From the NCBI GenBank assembly GCA_905182985.1, contig CAJJDN010000086.1, positions 194,483-258,482 on the forward strand: DNA of 64,000 nt, given 5' to 3'. This document shows, piece by piece, positions 24,223-36,680 of this stretch. Source of the DNA: Paramecium sonneborni. Taxonomy: Eukaryota > Ciliophora > Oligohymenophorea > Peniculida > Parameciidae. The notes under the pieces were generated by a model, which did no database searches, had not been told where the DNA came from, and saw only the letters and a program-made list of their open reading frames with translations. The first letter of the stretch is position 1, and each line of letters starts with the position of its first letter. Made by a program: the position numbers and the translations under genes.

Positions 24223-26348
24223 ATGAGTGAAGAACAATAAAATAATCGTTTAGATCAATTACCAAGTCTAGTTAATATAAGATCAAATAGAAATACTTCT
24301 TAGATAGATTTAAACTTTATTTAAAGTATCATATACATGAATATATATTTTAGAAAGCAAAACAATACAATCTGAAAACTGGGAAATGTTATAAAGAGTT
24401 AAAGAAAGCTTAGAGAGTAAGGCATTTAGTAACTTTTTCACAAGTTCTTTAGCTAAATTACCTAATTTTAAAAGCCCATAAGAATTAGCTAAAGTGTTAG
24501 CTGATTAATTTATATAAAATGAAATCAAAAAAGGTAAGAAAAGAGAAGCTAAATCTGCAATTAAGATATAAGTTTCTTAACCTTAAACATCAGATAATTT
24601 ACCAGCTTTGAAAACTCCATAAATTAAGTTAGAAAAAAATAAATTTAATCATATTCGTTCTAAGAGTCGTGATAAACTGAGAGAATTAGAAATGATTAAA
24701 GAATAAGAAAGAGAAAAAGAATAATAAAATAAAGAAAATAATAAATTGACTGAAAAGATTTTAAAATAAAAAAACAAATTATTATCAAAAGATACTTAGA
24801 GATAAAAGGAGTAAGATAAATCTTTTGTTGAACTTCCTTCTCCTCCAATAAAAGTCTAAAAAAATATCAGACATACATTATCAATAACTAAACTATAATC
24901 AATAACTCCAATTGAACCTATTTAATAATCCTAACCAACAATTTATTCTTATTTTTTAGGAGGAGGAAATAATAGTGAATTAATTAAACGAGTATTTGAT
25001 ATTCGATCAGATTGGCATTAGACTACTAATACTGCTAGAGCTAATTTTAGATGGTAATAATCTAATCATGGATATAAATATTTTAAATTGAATTGGCATA
25101 AATCTCATAAAGAATTATTGAATCACTTTGAATTTCATCCAGAAATTAGTAATAAAAAGAATCTATTAGTGAATGTTTCAGCAGCCTGTGAAGTAAAATG
25201 AATTTTTAATTAGATCCTTAAATCGAACCCTTTTGATATAATACCTGTCACTTTTGCTATAGATTTTACAGATCCCTTAGTAGAATCTAATATGTCTGCC
25301 TTTTATAATTTTTACAATAAGAATGCTCCTGAATCTAAACAATTAAATAAATAAGATGCATAGAATAAGCTCAATGAAATCAAGAAAAAATTGAGAATAG
25401 CTCCAAGTAAAGAGAAAAAATAATTGGAATTTTAAATGAGAGATACATTCACAGGTCCAGATTATTTATGGTTATTAAAACCTACAGGATTAAATAGAGG
25501 AAGAGGAATTCATGTATTTTAAGAAATAGATAATCTTGTTGATTTGCTTATTGATTATTAATATGGGTATCATGAAAAATAAATAGAAACATATAAAGAT
25601 GAGAATGGATAAACATAATAAAAGGTTGTTTAATATTTATTGAAAACATCATCATTTGTTGTTTAGAAATATATTGAGAAGCCCTTATTAATAAAAAATA
25701 GGAAATTTGACATACGAGTTTGGGTATTTCTTAATACTGATTTGAGTTGTTATTTTTTTAAGTATAAAATGCATTTCATATTAAATTAGAGAAGGCTATA
25801 TTAGAATGGCATCTGAGGAGTATAAGACCAATGATGTTGAGAACATTTATATTCATTTAACAAATAATGCTATTTAACAACATAGTGATAAATATGGACA
25901 ATAAGAGTTAGGAAATTAATTATCTTTTGATTCTGTTTCTGAATACTTCAAATCTAAAATCGATTTTAGAGGATAGATAGTTGAGAAAATGAAAGAAATG
26001 GCATATTTTGCAATGAGAACAGTTGCAACTAAAATTAATAAGCTAAATAGGAAATTTTGTATGGAAATTTTTGGTTTTGATTTCTTTTTAGACGAACTTT
26101 TCAATATATATTTGATAGAAGTTAATACAAATCCATGTCTTGAAGAATCAAGTCCTTTATTACAAATGCTAATTCCAAGAATGGTTGATGATGCATTTGT
26201 TTTAACAGTTGATTAAATATTCCCTATTTAAAGAGATCTTGTATCAAAATTCCCTGTTACTAACTACAGTGATACTGAAAATATGTGGTAATTGTTTAAT
26301 TAAGATTTTAGGTAATTAATGGGAGAATTAAATGAAATCCAAGGATGA
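24223..26348 (+). CDS. TTLL family tubulin ligase, TTLL3/glycylase-like (second of tandem pair)
   Basis: ATG at 24223, introns 24326-24353 (28), 25193-25213 (21) and 25762-25789 (28 nt), exactly 683 codons. It has the same architecture as its neighbour: a basic, Lys/Gln/Glu-rich coiled N terminus (about 220 residues), the 'FLGGGNNSELIKRV' signature, 'GRGIHVF', 'YIEKPLLIKNRKFDIRVWV', 'IHLTNNAIQ', and '[17 protein letters not shown]'. The third intron lies at the same codon as a silent 24-nt intron in the upstream copy, showing common descent by tandem duplication. The two proteins are clearly diverged, not recent copies. Ciliary tubulin glycylation is the likely role, inferred from family. Confidence 0.88.
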
Positions 26349-26392
26349 ACTATGTATGAATGATATAATTTTATATTATATATTAAACTAAA

Positions 26393-28251
26393 ATGGATTC
26401 AAACATAGTAACTCTTATTGAACAATCAAAAAAATACAATAGTTCTAAGACAAATTTTTTCAAAACAAAGTTGTTTGTAAGCAACAATCATTCTCCAAAT
26501 AGAGAATATACAAAACATGTTGCATAAACAGAAACTGTTTAATACAATCGATATTAATCAAAGGAAGTTAATTCAGGAAGAAATTCAAAAAAGATATCTT
26601 TTAACACTTATTTGTTAAACTTAGCAAAATAGAATATTGATTAGTTTCCAAAAGTTAAAAGTGATTTTGCAAATATTTAAATGGTAGATCTGCAAGTATT
26701 AATTGAATATACTATATAGGATAATAGGTTTAGGTTGTTTCCAAAAGAATTATATTAAATGAAAAAAGTCTAAATAATGAACCTAAATTCAAATTTCATA
26801 AAAGTGTTACCTGATGATTTATTCGAGAATTTTCAGTCTCTCATAAATTTTTCAATTAGCAATAATTTAGTAGTGATACTTCCAAAAAAGATATCTTATT
26901 GGCAATCACATCTAGAGATATTAGAATTAAGTAAAAATAGATTATAAAAACTTTATCCATTAATAAGTCTAATAAATTTAAGATCTCTCTTTATATAATC
27001 AAATGAATTCTAATACATTCCAATAGAATTTTAAAATTTAAAGAAATTAAATGAATTAGGATTAGATTGGTTTAAATATCTAAACCCTCCAATAGATCCA
27101 ATTGTGAATAAACTTTACATAGAGAAATTGTTCTCTTGTTTAGAAGATAAAAAAAATAAAGATGTTGAAGATCCCTCTCAAATTAATGTATCAGTATTAT
27201 TGATATCAAGTTTAGTGATGAAGAGTATAGTTCAATAATAGGAATGAGTTTTTAAGACTTTCTTGTTCAATTTTCTAATATTTAGTTAAATATCCTTCCT
27301 AATCCATAAGGAGGAGATAAAGAGTATTCCACTACAATCTTACATAAGGCAGCTGTTGAATAAGATATAGGTGCTTTATTATCATTAATATCTTATTATC
27401 CAGAAATAGTAGATTGTCAAGATTAGAGACAGAATACAGCCTTAGGATTGGCAATATAAGAAGAAAAGTATTTTAGTGCAAAAGCTCTTATATTTAATGG
27501 AGCATCTGTTAATACAAATGCAGCTAAATTCGGATCAATTTTAAATTTAGCAATTGTAAAAGGATAAATTCATTTAATACTTGATATTCTATCTTAAGGT
27601 GCAGATCCTAATTAAATAGATGAAAAAGGGAATACTGCTTTACATTATTGTATGGCATGTTTTGATAAAGATGTTTCAATTTATAAATAGGCATTTAATG
27701 CTCTATTAAAAAAGAATATTAATCTAAATGCACTTAATCAAGATGGATGGAGTCCATTACATATTGCAGTTAAAAAAGGTAATACTGATGCTATTTCAGC
27801 AGTTATTTAACATAATAACATGAAATAATAAAAATTTGATTTAAATCTTAAAGGTGGTAAGAAACGCTAAACTCCTTTGCATTTAGCTTGTTCAAATTGT
27901 CATTTTGAAATTGTTACTATACTATTAAATTAATCAGAAGTCAAATTGTTCTGTAGAAATAAACTAAATTAGACTGCCTCTCAATGTTGTTTACATAATT
28001 ATAGAATTTATAAATTAATCAAAAGATATGAGTATGAATAATTATATCGACTCCATCGAAATTGGTAAATATAAGATTAAGATGAATATTCTGTAAAAGA
28101 TAATGATTCCTATACTGATTTAGATGAGAGTATTTAATTGTTCGATGGTTTATAACTAAAATAAATTAAGATTAATAGATCAGTATTAGGTTGTCGAGAA
28201 AGAGCTACTGGATGTAAATTCAGATTCTCTAGTTAACCACCTTAAAAATGA
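26393..28251 (+). CDS. Leucine-rich repeat and ankyrin repeat protein
   Basis: ATG at 26393, TGA 28249-28251, one 23-nt intron at 27188-27210 ending AAG; exactly 612 codons. Residues about 80-250 carry several leucine-rich repeats ('LEILELSKNRLQKLYPL', 'LINLRSLFIQSNEFQYIP'). Residues about 300-530 carry about five ankyrin repeats, including 'GNTALHYCMA', 'DGWSPLHIAVKKGNTDA' and 'RQTPLHLACSNCHFEIV'. The tail is acidic, then basic. Both repeat types bind proteins. No enzymatic domain is present. This combination is common in protists; function unknown. Confidence 0.85.
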
Positions 28252-28284
28252 AATCGAATTAAAATTATATAGATTTTATATAAA

Positions 28285-28584
28285 TCACTCTTATTATTAA
28301 TGGGTTTCTGGCATTCTTAATCCAACATAATTAGCAACCTTCTATATATCTGCCTTATAATCTTTAGGTTTGCCTATATTTTCAGCATCCATTATTTAAT
28401 TTTGAATTTTGATTGCTTTCAAATAAATTTCTAAGTTTTTCAAAATTTATTGATTTTCACCATGAACTCTAGCTTAAACAGTGTATTGATAATATTTTCT
28501 CAATTAATCTCTTGACAATCTATTTCCTAAGGACTTAAATAATTATCTATATAGTAGCAATGCAGCTAGTTTCTCCTAACCCAT
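28285..28584 (-). CDS. LYR-motif (Complex1_LYR-like) protein, 99 residues
   Basis: An intronless frame, ATG at 28584 and TGA 28285-28287. The start reads 'MGQEKLAALLLYRQLFKSLG', carrying the Leu-Tyr-Arg motif followed by the helical pattern and basic residues of LYR proteins. These are small mitochondrial proteins that act in Fe-S transfer or respiratory-complex assembly with the acyl-carrier protein. Length fits the family. Which LYRM it is cannot be told. It is convergent with the LRR-ankyrin gene, 33 nt between stops. Confidence 0.7.
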
Positions 28585-28683
28585 ATATATAAATAATTTT
28601 TATTAAATTAAAATGCTTGTAAAATATATCAATTTACCAGAATAAGTTATTAAAAATTTCTTTGATATCTATCCAATAATTAG

Positions 28684-29648
28684 ATGATATACTAAATCAT
28701 AAAAAAAAAAGAGAATAAGGAGGAATAGAATAGAAAAGTAATTTCAATGGCTTAAAAGAAAAAATATAATAGAAATAGTAAAATATTTGAAAGAAAGAGA
28801 CATCTAAGAATAGCAATTTTTCAGTTTACTATTGTTAAGAACTGTTTAAATTAAATATTTAACTAAATAAGAACAATAAACTTATTTAAACTTGGTTTAA
28901 ATTGCCAGATTAATCTTTTTATTATTATCCCTTGTTTTTGCATATTTTACAATATAATTATTAAAATTCTCTAATCATCTTTTTTCTTATTCAATCCATG
29001 TAAAGATCATTGAGCTTGTACTTTAATTTCTAATTTTAATATATTTAAAATTGACAATATTGTAATGTTAATAAACCTGATTCTTGTATATATTATATAT
29101 TTTAGAATTAAAAAAAATTAGATACTCAATTATTATTATTATAGCTTTTTCAAAAATGGAAAAAGGAATAATTAGATATGAAAGACAACTATGAAAAAAT
29201 TAATTCAAATGAATCTGGATATATATTTTTAATTTTATCAATGTTATTTATCTTACTTATCAAAAAAGTGGTATAAAAATGATTCTCTTCAATTTCAAAA
29301 TATTTATTAATTTATAGATTATATATAATTCAGATTCTAATCAAAATAATTATTAATTTTATTTATTATTATATAGTCGATTTTTAAACTTCTTAAACCC
29401 AATGTTTTTCATAAAAATCTTATTCATTAATTTTAAAATCTTTTGATAAAATTGGTATTTAAATTTCTGAGTATTCAGAGATTAATATTGAATAGAACTT
29501 TTATAAATTCAATTTTGAAAATTTTTAAGCATTTAGGTACAATGTTTAATTAAAAGAATTAGGAATTTAATAAAATTATGTAATTTATATTTCAATAACC
29601 TTTTTGATTGATTAAAATCAAATAAATAATGCTAATAATGATTATTGA
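28684..29648 (+). pseudogene. Membrane-protein gene with disrupted frame (pseudogene or sequence errors)
   Basis: Three open stretches read as one plausible hydrophobic protein but do not join. Segment one (about 28700-29080, frame shared with an ATG at 28613 that hits TGA at 28685) has basic and coiled residues, then membrane spans such as 'LIFLLLSLVFAYFTIQLL'. Segment two (about 29100-29279) has 'WKKEQLDMKDNYEKINS' and the span 'GYIFLILSMLFILLI', closed by an in-frame TGA at 29280-29282. Segment three continues in the same frame to TGA 29646-29648 ('YKFNFENFQAFRYNVQLK'). An A10 tract at 28701-28710 lies exactly where one base fewer would join an ATG at 28684 to segment one. Family unknown. 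Confidence 0.45.
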
Positions 29649-29675
29649 TTAATAAAATTATAATATCAATGAATA

Positions 29676-30943
29676 ATGAAGTTGAAAATTCAAAGATTTA
29701 AGCAATAATTTAATGGTCAAAAGAGTTGTTTAGTTTGGAAGGACAAGTTAAAAGATTTACTGCAGGTTGAGAGTAATTATAAATTAGAAATGAATGAAGT
29801 CGTATAATTATGTACCAAAGAGAAATATGAATTAAATTTTGTTTAAAATACAAAATCAAAGAGATGGATAGAATTAGATGTAATGATAGTTATAAATGAA
29901 ATAGATTGGAATAAAATAAAAAGTAGAAGTTTATGCAAATAATGAATTATAAAATATAGATTTGATAGTATTTACAATATAAATTGGTGGACAATATCCA
30001 GTAAAAGATGTTAGAATAGTTTGCAAAACAACAGTAATTCTAATTAAGTTATTTAAGTTTGTTAGACCAACTTTGGCAGATGGCAGAAATTTAATAGCAG
30101 ATGTATTATTGTAGCCATGGAATTATAAATTATCTTTGGTTTCGATTATAAAATAGATTCCATCATTTTTAGTATGTCATATGAAAATAATAAATAGGAC
30201 CGTGTGTTATTGAATAGATTTGATAAGATTTATCTTTAAAATATTGGTTAATATTATTTAGGTAGTTCATATTCAATAGATGAATTGAAAGATTATCCAG
30301 ATTTAGCAAGATTTCCAACAATTTAATAATAGAATGCTTTTTTCTAAAATATATAAGTGAGGTAATAGATATTAAATTAAATAATAAGGTTGATTGGATT
30401 GAGTGATGCTCATTTTTATTTATTTGAAATGATAGATGGAAAAGATGATTATGTTCGACTTATATTTAGAGCACCACTTTAAAGTTGTGTTTAGTTAAAA
30501 AGAAAAAAGGATAATAGTACACAATTATCAATAAGTTGGAAGAATTATAAAAATAAATAAGAAGAGTAATAAATATTTACGATAAATGAATATGATAAAT
30601 TCATTAGACTATTTTTAAAGAGATTGAATCAATATTAGCATGTAAGAATGACTTCAAACTCTTATATGGTTTTTGGAGATTAGTAATAGGCTGAGAAATA
30701 AAAGATAAATTCAATTATGAAGAATCTGAATTAATTAGAAAATGAGATTGATAAGAAATTCAATCAATAGACAATTAATAAACTTATGGATTTATATCAA
30801 TAAGTAAGATTATCTATTTTTATATGATATAGGCAATTGAATTCTATTCATCTGCCAGTGATTACTTGTATGAGATCTATTTGAATAAATTGTAAACATT
30901 GATACAGAGATAAGATGTCTAAGTTATTTTATAATATAAATGA
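29676..30943 (+). CDS. Unknown protein with a UBC/RWD-like region
   Basis: ATG at 29676, introns 29880-29904 (25), 30172-30197 (26) and 30804-30832 (29 nt); exactly 396 codons. Residues about 70-150 follow the order of a UBC/RWD fold: beta strands, 'GGQYPV', then 'RPTLADGRNLIADVLLQPW' and 'SLVSIIKQIPSFL', where an E2 would have its catalytic segment. No catalytic Cys is evident, so if the fold is right this is an inactive variant. A second globular region ('SDAHFYLFEMIDGKDDYVR') and a C-terminal coiled coil follow. The call rests on pattern only. The next gene starts 28 nt downstream. Confidence 0.6.
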
Positions 30944-30971
30944 TAATTTTATTTTAACTACCTAATTAAAG

Positions 30972-32420
30972 ATGTTTACAGGTGAAGACATCCAATTTCT
31001 ATAGTAATTACATTAATTGAAAGAAATTACCAAAATAGGCTAGGGTAGTTTTGGTAAAGTATATAAAGCAATTGATTTAACAGACAAAACTATTTGTGCA
31101 GTAAAGGTAATATATAAAGCAATTAAGAGGTTATTTCCAAAATAATTTACAATAGTACAACTCCTGAGTAAGATATCTATATGCAATTGAATCATCCCAA
31201 TATTGTGAGATGCAAAAGAGTATGAGTAAAAACATTTATTAAGATTTCAGAAAACAAAAAGTGTTATTATATAATCATGGAATATATGGAAGGAGGTACT
31301 TTAGCATAGAAAATCAAAGATAAACAATTAAATGAATAGGAGGCAGCTATCATTATGAAATAGATTTTAGAAGGTGTAAACTACTTACATGATAGATCAA
31401 TCATACATAGAGACATTAAACCAGAGAACATTATGTTGACAGGAACAAATGTTAAAATTGCTGATTTTGGGTTGAGTTTTAGATTCTCAACTACAGAAGG
31501 TAATTTTCATAAATTATTGAATAAAAAATGTGGAACTATTATTTACATGGCACCTGAATAATTTACAGAAAAATATGTACATTATTTATTTTCATATTAA
31601 ACTATAGTATAGTAAATAAGTCGATGTATGGAGTTGTGGAATTATACTTTATATGTTATTAAATGGAGGAATTCATCCTTTTTATAATAAGGATGATACC
31701 AAATACGATTTTATTAAAAAGATTCTTAATCCTTCTATAGAAATTCCTTTCAATATTACTCCATTAGCTAAAGATCTTTTATATAAATTGATTAATGTTA
31801 ATCCTATAGACAGATATAATGTGAGTTAAGCATTGATGCATCCATGGATTACAAGGAAATTTCATGAAAAAATTCCACTGACTTATTAATAACAATTGGA
31901 TTAATTTCTAAAAGAATAATAAATACAATAAGTATGCATGTACAATATTTAAATATAGTAATTTAAATTGTTATTCTTTTTACAATACCTTTTTCGTAAT
32001 TCCCCAAGAACTCAAGTATTTTAAGATAGTGTAAAAGAATTAGATTAAGTAAATTCAAAACTTTAGTAAAATCAAATTAATACTAGTCCAAATCAAAATA
32101 AATTTAAGATCTTGTAATTAAGTAATAAACATAAAAATTAATGTCATACAACTCCAAGGATTGAATCATAAGGAAAATTTCTTGATTTTTCATTAACATA
32201 AAAAACCAATTTTAAAAAATCTATGGAGAATATATTGGTTTTTGAAAAAGATAAATGTGAAAAAAGTTAAAATTGTTCAGCAAGATCTTTGAAATAAAAA
32301 TCTAGTCAAATGGTTAATAAATATTTTATGCCAACTTCATTTTAAGAATCATCTTGTGCTTCCAATAAAATGAAGTTTAAAATAAATAGGAAAGAATTAC
32401 CTCCAATAAAAACTAAATGA
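30972..32420 (+). CDS. CAMK/ULK-like Ser/Thr protein kinase
   Basis: ATG at 30972, introns 31107-31129 (23, ending GAG), 31220-31243 (24), 31577-31607 (31) and 31932-31958 (27 nt); exactly 448 codons. It has a complete kinase core: '[12 protein letters not shown]', 'CAVKVISK', '[13 protein letters not shown]', 'IADFGLSF', '[11 protein letters not shown]', '[13 protein letters not shown]'. The kinase occupies residues about 10-270. The about 180-residue tail is polar, Ser/Lys/Asn-rich and probably disordered, with no calmodulin-binding or EF-hand motif visible. Its ATG is 28 nt after the previous stop. Subfamily uncertain. Confidence 0.88.
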
Positions 32421-32496
32421 TTATATATATAATTCTTTCACTAATTTTTATATTTTAATGATGAATTTATTTCATAAATATAAGTACATTTTTAAA

Positions 32497-33249
32497 ATGA
32501 GTGAAATGAACTCTTTAGCATAAAACTTAGTCAAGCCTGATTCACTAAATTAGATCAATAACAAATAAAAAAGTTAATAAAATCTCCAAGAGGAATAATA
32601 ACCAATTATTAAGTAAAAGCTACCTTAATAACCTAAACCAGATAAAAAGGCACCTCCTTAAGATTTTGGACCATTTACTGATTTTGTTAGTATAGATATA
32701 AGAGTTGGTGAATTGAAAAAAGTTTGGAAAGTATTTTAATCTTTTATTTAAGCATGAAGAATCTGATAAATTATATTGTGAAGAAATTGATATTGGAGGT
32801 GAAATAAGATAGATAGCATCAGGATTATAGAAATTTGTGCCTATTGAAGAAATGACAGGATAAGTTTTAGTATTAGTAAATCTTAAACCACGAAAATTAG
32901 CAGGTATTTTTACATTTTATTGTTTTATAGGGTTTATGTCAAATGGTATGGTTTTATGTGCATCTGATTCAACTCACACAAAAGTAGAATTAATGAGGCC
33001 AGCTCCTGGAAGTAAATTAGGTGAGAGAGTCAAAATTTAAGGTCATGAAAATATTTTTAAGGATGAAAAAGAAGATGTTTTGAATCCAAAAAAAGGACAA
33101 TGGGAAAAAGTTGCCCCACTTTTAAAAACTAATTAAGATCTTTAAGCAGTTTTTGATGGTATTAAAAGTAAATAAAATTAGGACATCTATTAATTACATC
33201 ATAAGGGCCTATTGTTAGTAAAACATTAATTAATTCAAATATTTCTTGA
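32497..33249 (+). CDS. tRNA-binding EMAPII-domain protein (Arc1p/AIMP1-like)
   Basis: ATG at 32497, introns 32731-32752 (22), 32904-32930 (27) and 33159-33181 (23 nt); exactly 227 codons. After a Gln/Pro/Lys-rich leader of about 50 residues comes the OB-fold tRNA-binding domain and its C-terminal extension: 'FVSIDIRVGELKKVWKHEES', 'ASGLQKFVPIEEM', 'NLKPRKLAGFMSNGMVLCAS', and a closing 'GPIVSKTLINSNIS'. This domain delivers tRNA to aminoacyl-tRNA synthetases in Arc1p, AIMP1 and the C terminus of some Tyr/Met-tRNA synthetases. Here it stands alone with no synthetase core, so a synthetase cofactor is most likely. It is convergent with the next gene, 33 nt between stops. Confidence 0.9.
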
Positions 33250-33282
33250 GATTTAATTTTAAATAAGATTTATAATTATTAA

Positions 33283-36200
33283 TCAACTTACTTTAGGAAA
33301 TCCTGGTAATACTACTGGTTTGGCTAATCTCATTGCTTTTCTTTTATTTAAATATTTAATTGGTATAAATCCTAATCTCATGTAAAATCTTATTAAAAGT
33401 TAAATAAATACATACCTTGTTACATGAATACAATCTTTTCCACATCTTTTATGTAGATTTTGGAATTTAGAGACAAAATTTTTAAAATCTTGAAAATCAA
33501 TATTTTAATTTTCTTATTTTTGATAAAATTTATTAATAGTTTAACTAATTTGAGTTCCATTATCCTTTAAATTTTAATACATTTATTTGATGATTTAATC
33601 ATCTATTTCATGAGATATCATGTATCCTTGTGTATTATTAAGTGCATATTTGATGATTTATTCTTCTTATTATTCAGCAATATCAAATAAATTTTAATCA
33701 AACATAACTCTTTCTTCTTTTTATTTTTTTTCAAATTCTTCTTTTTATTTTTTAATGTAATCTTTAATAAATACATCTTACTTCTTAGATTCTAAATTTT
33801 CAATAGACGTTTATGTATTATGATTTGTAAATTATGGTTTTAAATCATTCTAAGATTATAAACGATCTAAAAGAGATTATTTATATGATTATTAATTAAC
33901 AGATTCATTTCCAACAGTTTTTTAATAAGAATTAGGAGACATATTTTATCGACTCATTTTTCTAATTGATCTATTAGAATTTTCACCATTATTATCATCA
34001 TAATTAGGAATAACAGGATTTTAATTGGATCTTTAAGATTTTTTAATTTCATTATTTATATTGATGGAAGAGGATTCTTTTTATGTAATGGATTGCTATA
34101 TTTAATTATTATTATGAGTAGCTAAAGATTATTTTTTAATTAATTTATCATTTTCTTCTTAAATTTAGAATGTATCTTAAACTTAATTTTATAGATCTTG
34201 AAATTTTGTTAATTGTAGATTTTGTATTGTATTTTAAACATTTGTTATTTCATTTACATTCTTAGAATTTGAGATATATTTTTATGAAACATTATCACTA
34301 TTTTAATTAGTTGATTTCAGTTTGGTTAATCGAGATGAATTATTAGGAGTATGATGTTAAGTTGTTAGTCCTGATTATAATGCATTATTGTGAGTTTTAT
34401 CATGTAGACTATTATTATTTAATGAAGATTTCATTTAAGTATCATCATTTTCAATATTTTTATCAAATTTGAATTAATCATCTGTCAAAATACCATTTTT
34501 TAAAGGTAATCTTTCAGTAAGACTACCTGAATTTAATGGTTAAATAGTAGAAGTTCCATAAGGATTCGAGAGAATATCATTATTAGAATTATTTTAATTT
34601 GATATTTTTCTATTAATCTTTAATTTGATAGAACTACTTGTTCTTTTAACTTTTTCTGTTTTATTTTCAAATATTTTTTAATTATTAGATTAAGTTCTAG
34701 TAAGTCGTTATTTTTATCTAATGTTTGGAGATACATCATCTAACTATTAATTACTATCATTAAAACTAGATTAACTAGTGTTTCTTGATTATTTTCTTTT
34801 TGATACATTTTATTCAATTGGAATAAGGAGAATATGTTTATTTTCATCTATTTCTTAAATTTATTCTAATCTTTAAATTCTTGGAGAATTTAAATCTCTA
34901 GTTGATTAGAACTTTTATCTTATAGATGGTGAATCACCCCCTTAATCTATATTATGTTATGAATAATAATGTTTAGGCATATTAATAGGAGAATGAGAAT
35001 CATCAAAATCTTATTAACTATGACAGAATGATTTTGTATCTTTATATTATAGATCATTATCCTCAATATCTTTTATCAAATCAATCATATCCATCAATTA
35101 TCTATCTCCTTTTGATTCTACTACATATTATAATTATGCTAATCTTTTTTCTTTATTTAATCTATCCAAAGCATTGATTAAAATAATTAATCTCTCTATC
35201 ATTTTATCTTTATGGATAAGATTACTTATTTAAGCATTATCTAAATTCTCATTTAATTATTATAATGGTAATAATATCTAAGATTTTGTTAGTCTATTCT
35301 ATGATATCTTATCTTCTCTTGACATCTTTCTATATGGACTTTAAGATTATTAATCCTAATTCTGCTCCTCAATTTACTATATATTCTTAGCAAAACTTTA
35401 TTGTCTTTATATTACTGAACCCCTTCTTTATATATTTAGCTATTAGTCTAACTTTTACTTTAAATCTTATTTCTCTTATATATGCTATTTCAATTAACCT
35501 TCAAAAAGTTTCATCTATAATTCCATATCTTATATTATACGATCCTTCTCTTTCATTTCTAATAATTACTTATTTGCCAATTAAGATTAAGATTCTATCT
35601 TATTTTAAAGAAATACAATTTCACCAACATATATTGAACATCTACATTCATCACCTTTTTAAAAGTTAGTCTATTTATTTAACTCATTCTAAACTTAATA
35701 CTTACCTTTCTTAAGTTATTCCTTGAATAATTATTTACAAAATATAAACACTTTCTCCGCTGTTTCCTTCTAAACTTATATTATATGATTTTTTATTTCC
35801 TATTCAATATATTCATAATTTTCAACTTTATCCTTCAATAAATCTAAGTCAACACTTTTCATAATTTTATCTAAATCTTCTTTTTTAAATTTTATAGCAT
35901 GCATCAACTTCTCTAATACTTCAGGTTTCCCTTTTTCCTTGTATTCATATGATATTTTGTTTTATAATGCTTCTCCCATCATTGCTATTGATTCATTTGC
36001 AAATTAAAGTATACTCTCAAACTCCTATTATCTAATTGTTTAATCAGATAATGCTTTAGAACAGTTTATATAATAATCTTCAGTTGTACATGTGTATTTA
36101 TCAATAAATTTCTTAGGAACATGAATCACTTAAGATGTATCATACCAAGGTACTTATGTAATATTTCTCACTTTTAATGCTTAATTTCCTTATTTTTAAA

Positions 36201-36581
36201 TAGCAACTCCTCCTAATAAACTTTACTATGTTCCTAAGTTCTATACACATACATCAATTAATTAAATTGATTAAGACTTTTAATGAATTTTTTTTTAATT
36301 CAACTACTCTCTATTCTTCAGTACATGAATCAACAGATTTTTAAGACAATTAAAAATCTTATCCATTAATTAACTCACATCTATATTTATCACAGATTAT
36401 ATTAGAAGTGATATTTCCCCATTCACCTAATTAACTTCTAATAAAAGCTACAATATTTTAAAAATACTTTCATTACATCTGAAATTTGCTTGTAATCAAA
36501 ATTTTATATTTGTTGTAACTGCTCCAATTTATTGTTTAACTAATTAATCACGGTTGTTAGCTTTTTTATTTATATGTCCAT
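33283..36581 (-). CDS. Long Gln/Asn/Ser-rich coiled-coil protein, 1080 residues
   Basis: ATG at 36581, TGA 33283-33285, introns 36448-36476 (29) and 33389-33415 (27 nt), exactly 1081 codons. Residues 1-about 330 are helical with coiled-coil stretches ('KFKKEDLDKIMKSVDLDLL'). The next about 550 residues are low complexity (Ser, Asn, Gln, Thr) with short basic patches, and a further coiled coil follows ('FEKKQKEERVMFDQN'). The last about 60 residues are more ordered: 'LHKRCGKDCIHVTRFYM' with a C-x3-C pair and a basic, Pro-containing end. Additional in-frame introns (for example a GTATG...ATAG stretch of 27 nt near 36226-36252) cannot be excluded. Family unknown; a cytoskeletal scaffold is only a guess. 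Confidence 0.75.
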
Positions 36582-36680
36582 TAAATTGAATTATTTATAT
36601 TAAAAGAGTTCTAAACTTTTTATAACAAAAATTGTTTATATATTATTTTAAAAATATTATTATAATGTGATGATTTCTTG

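Noticed and set aside
29280..29282. In-frame TGA as a selenocysteine codon
   Set aside because: The surrounding protein is a membrane segment with no selenoprotein similarity, and the same gene has a separate frame break, so decay or error is the simpler reading.
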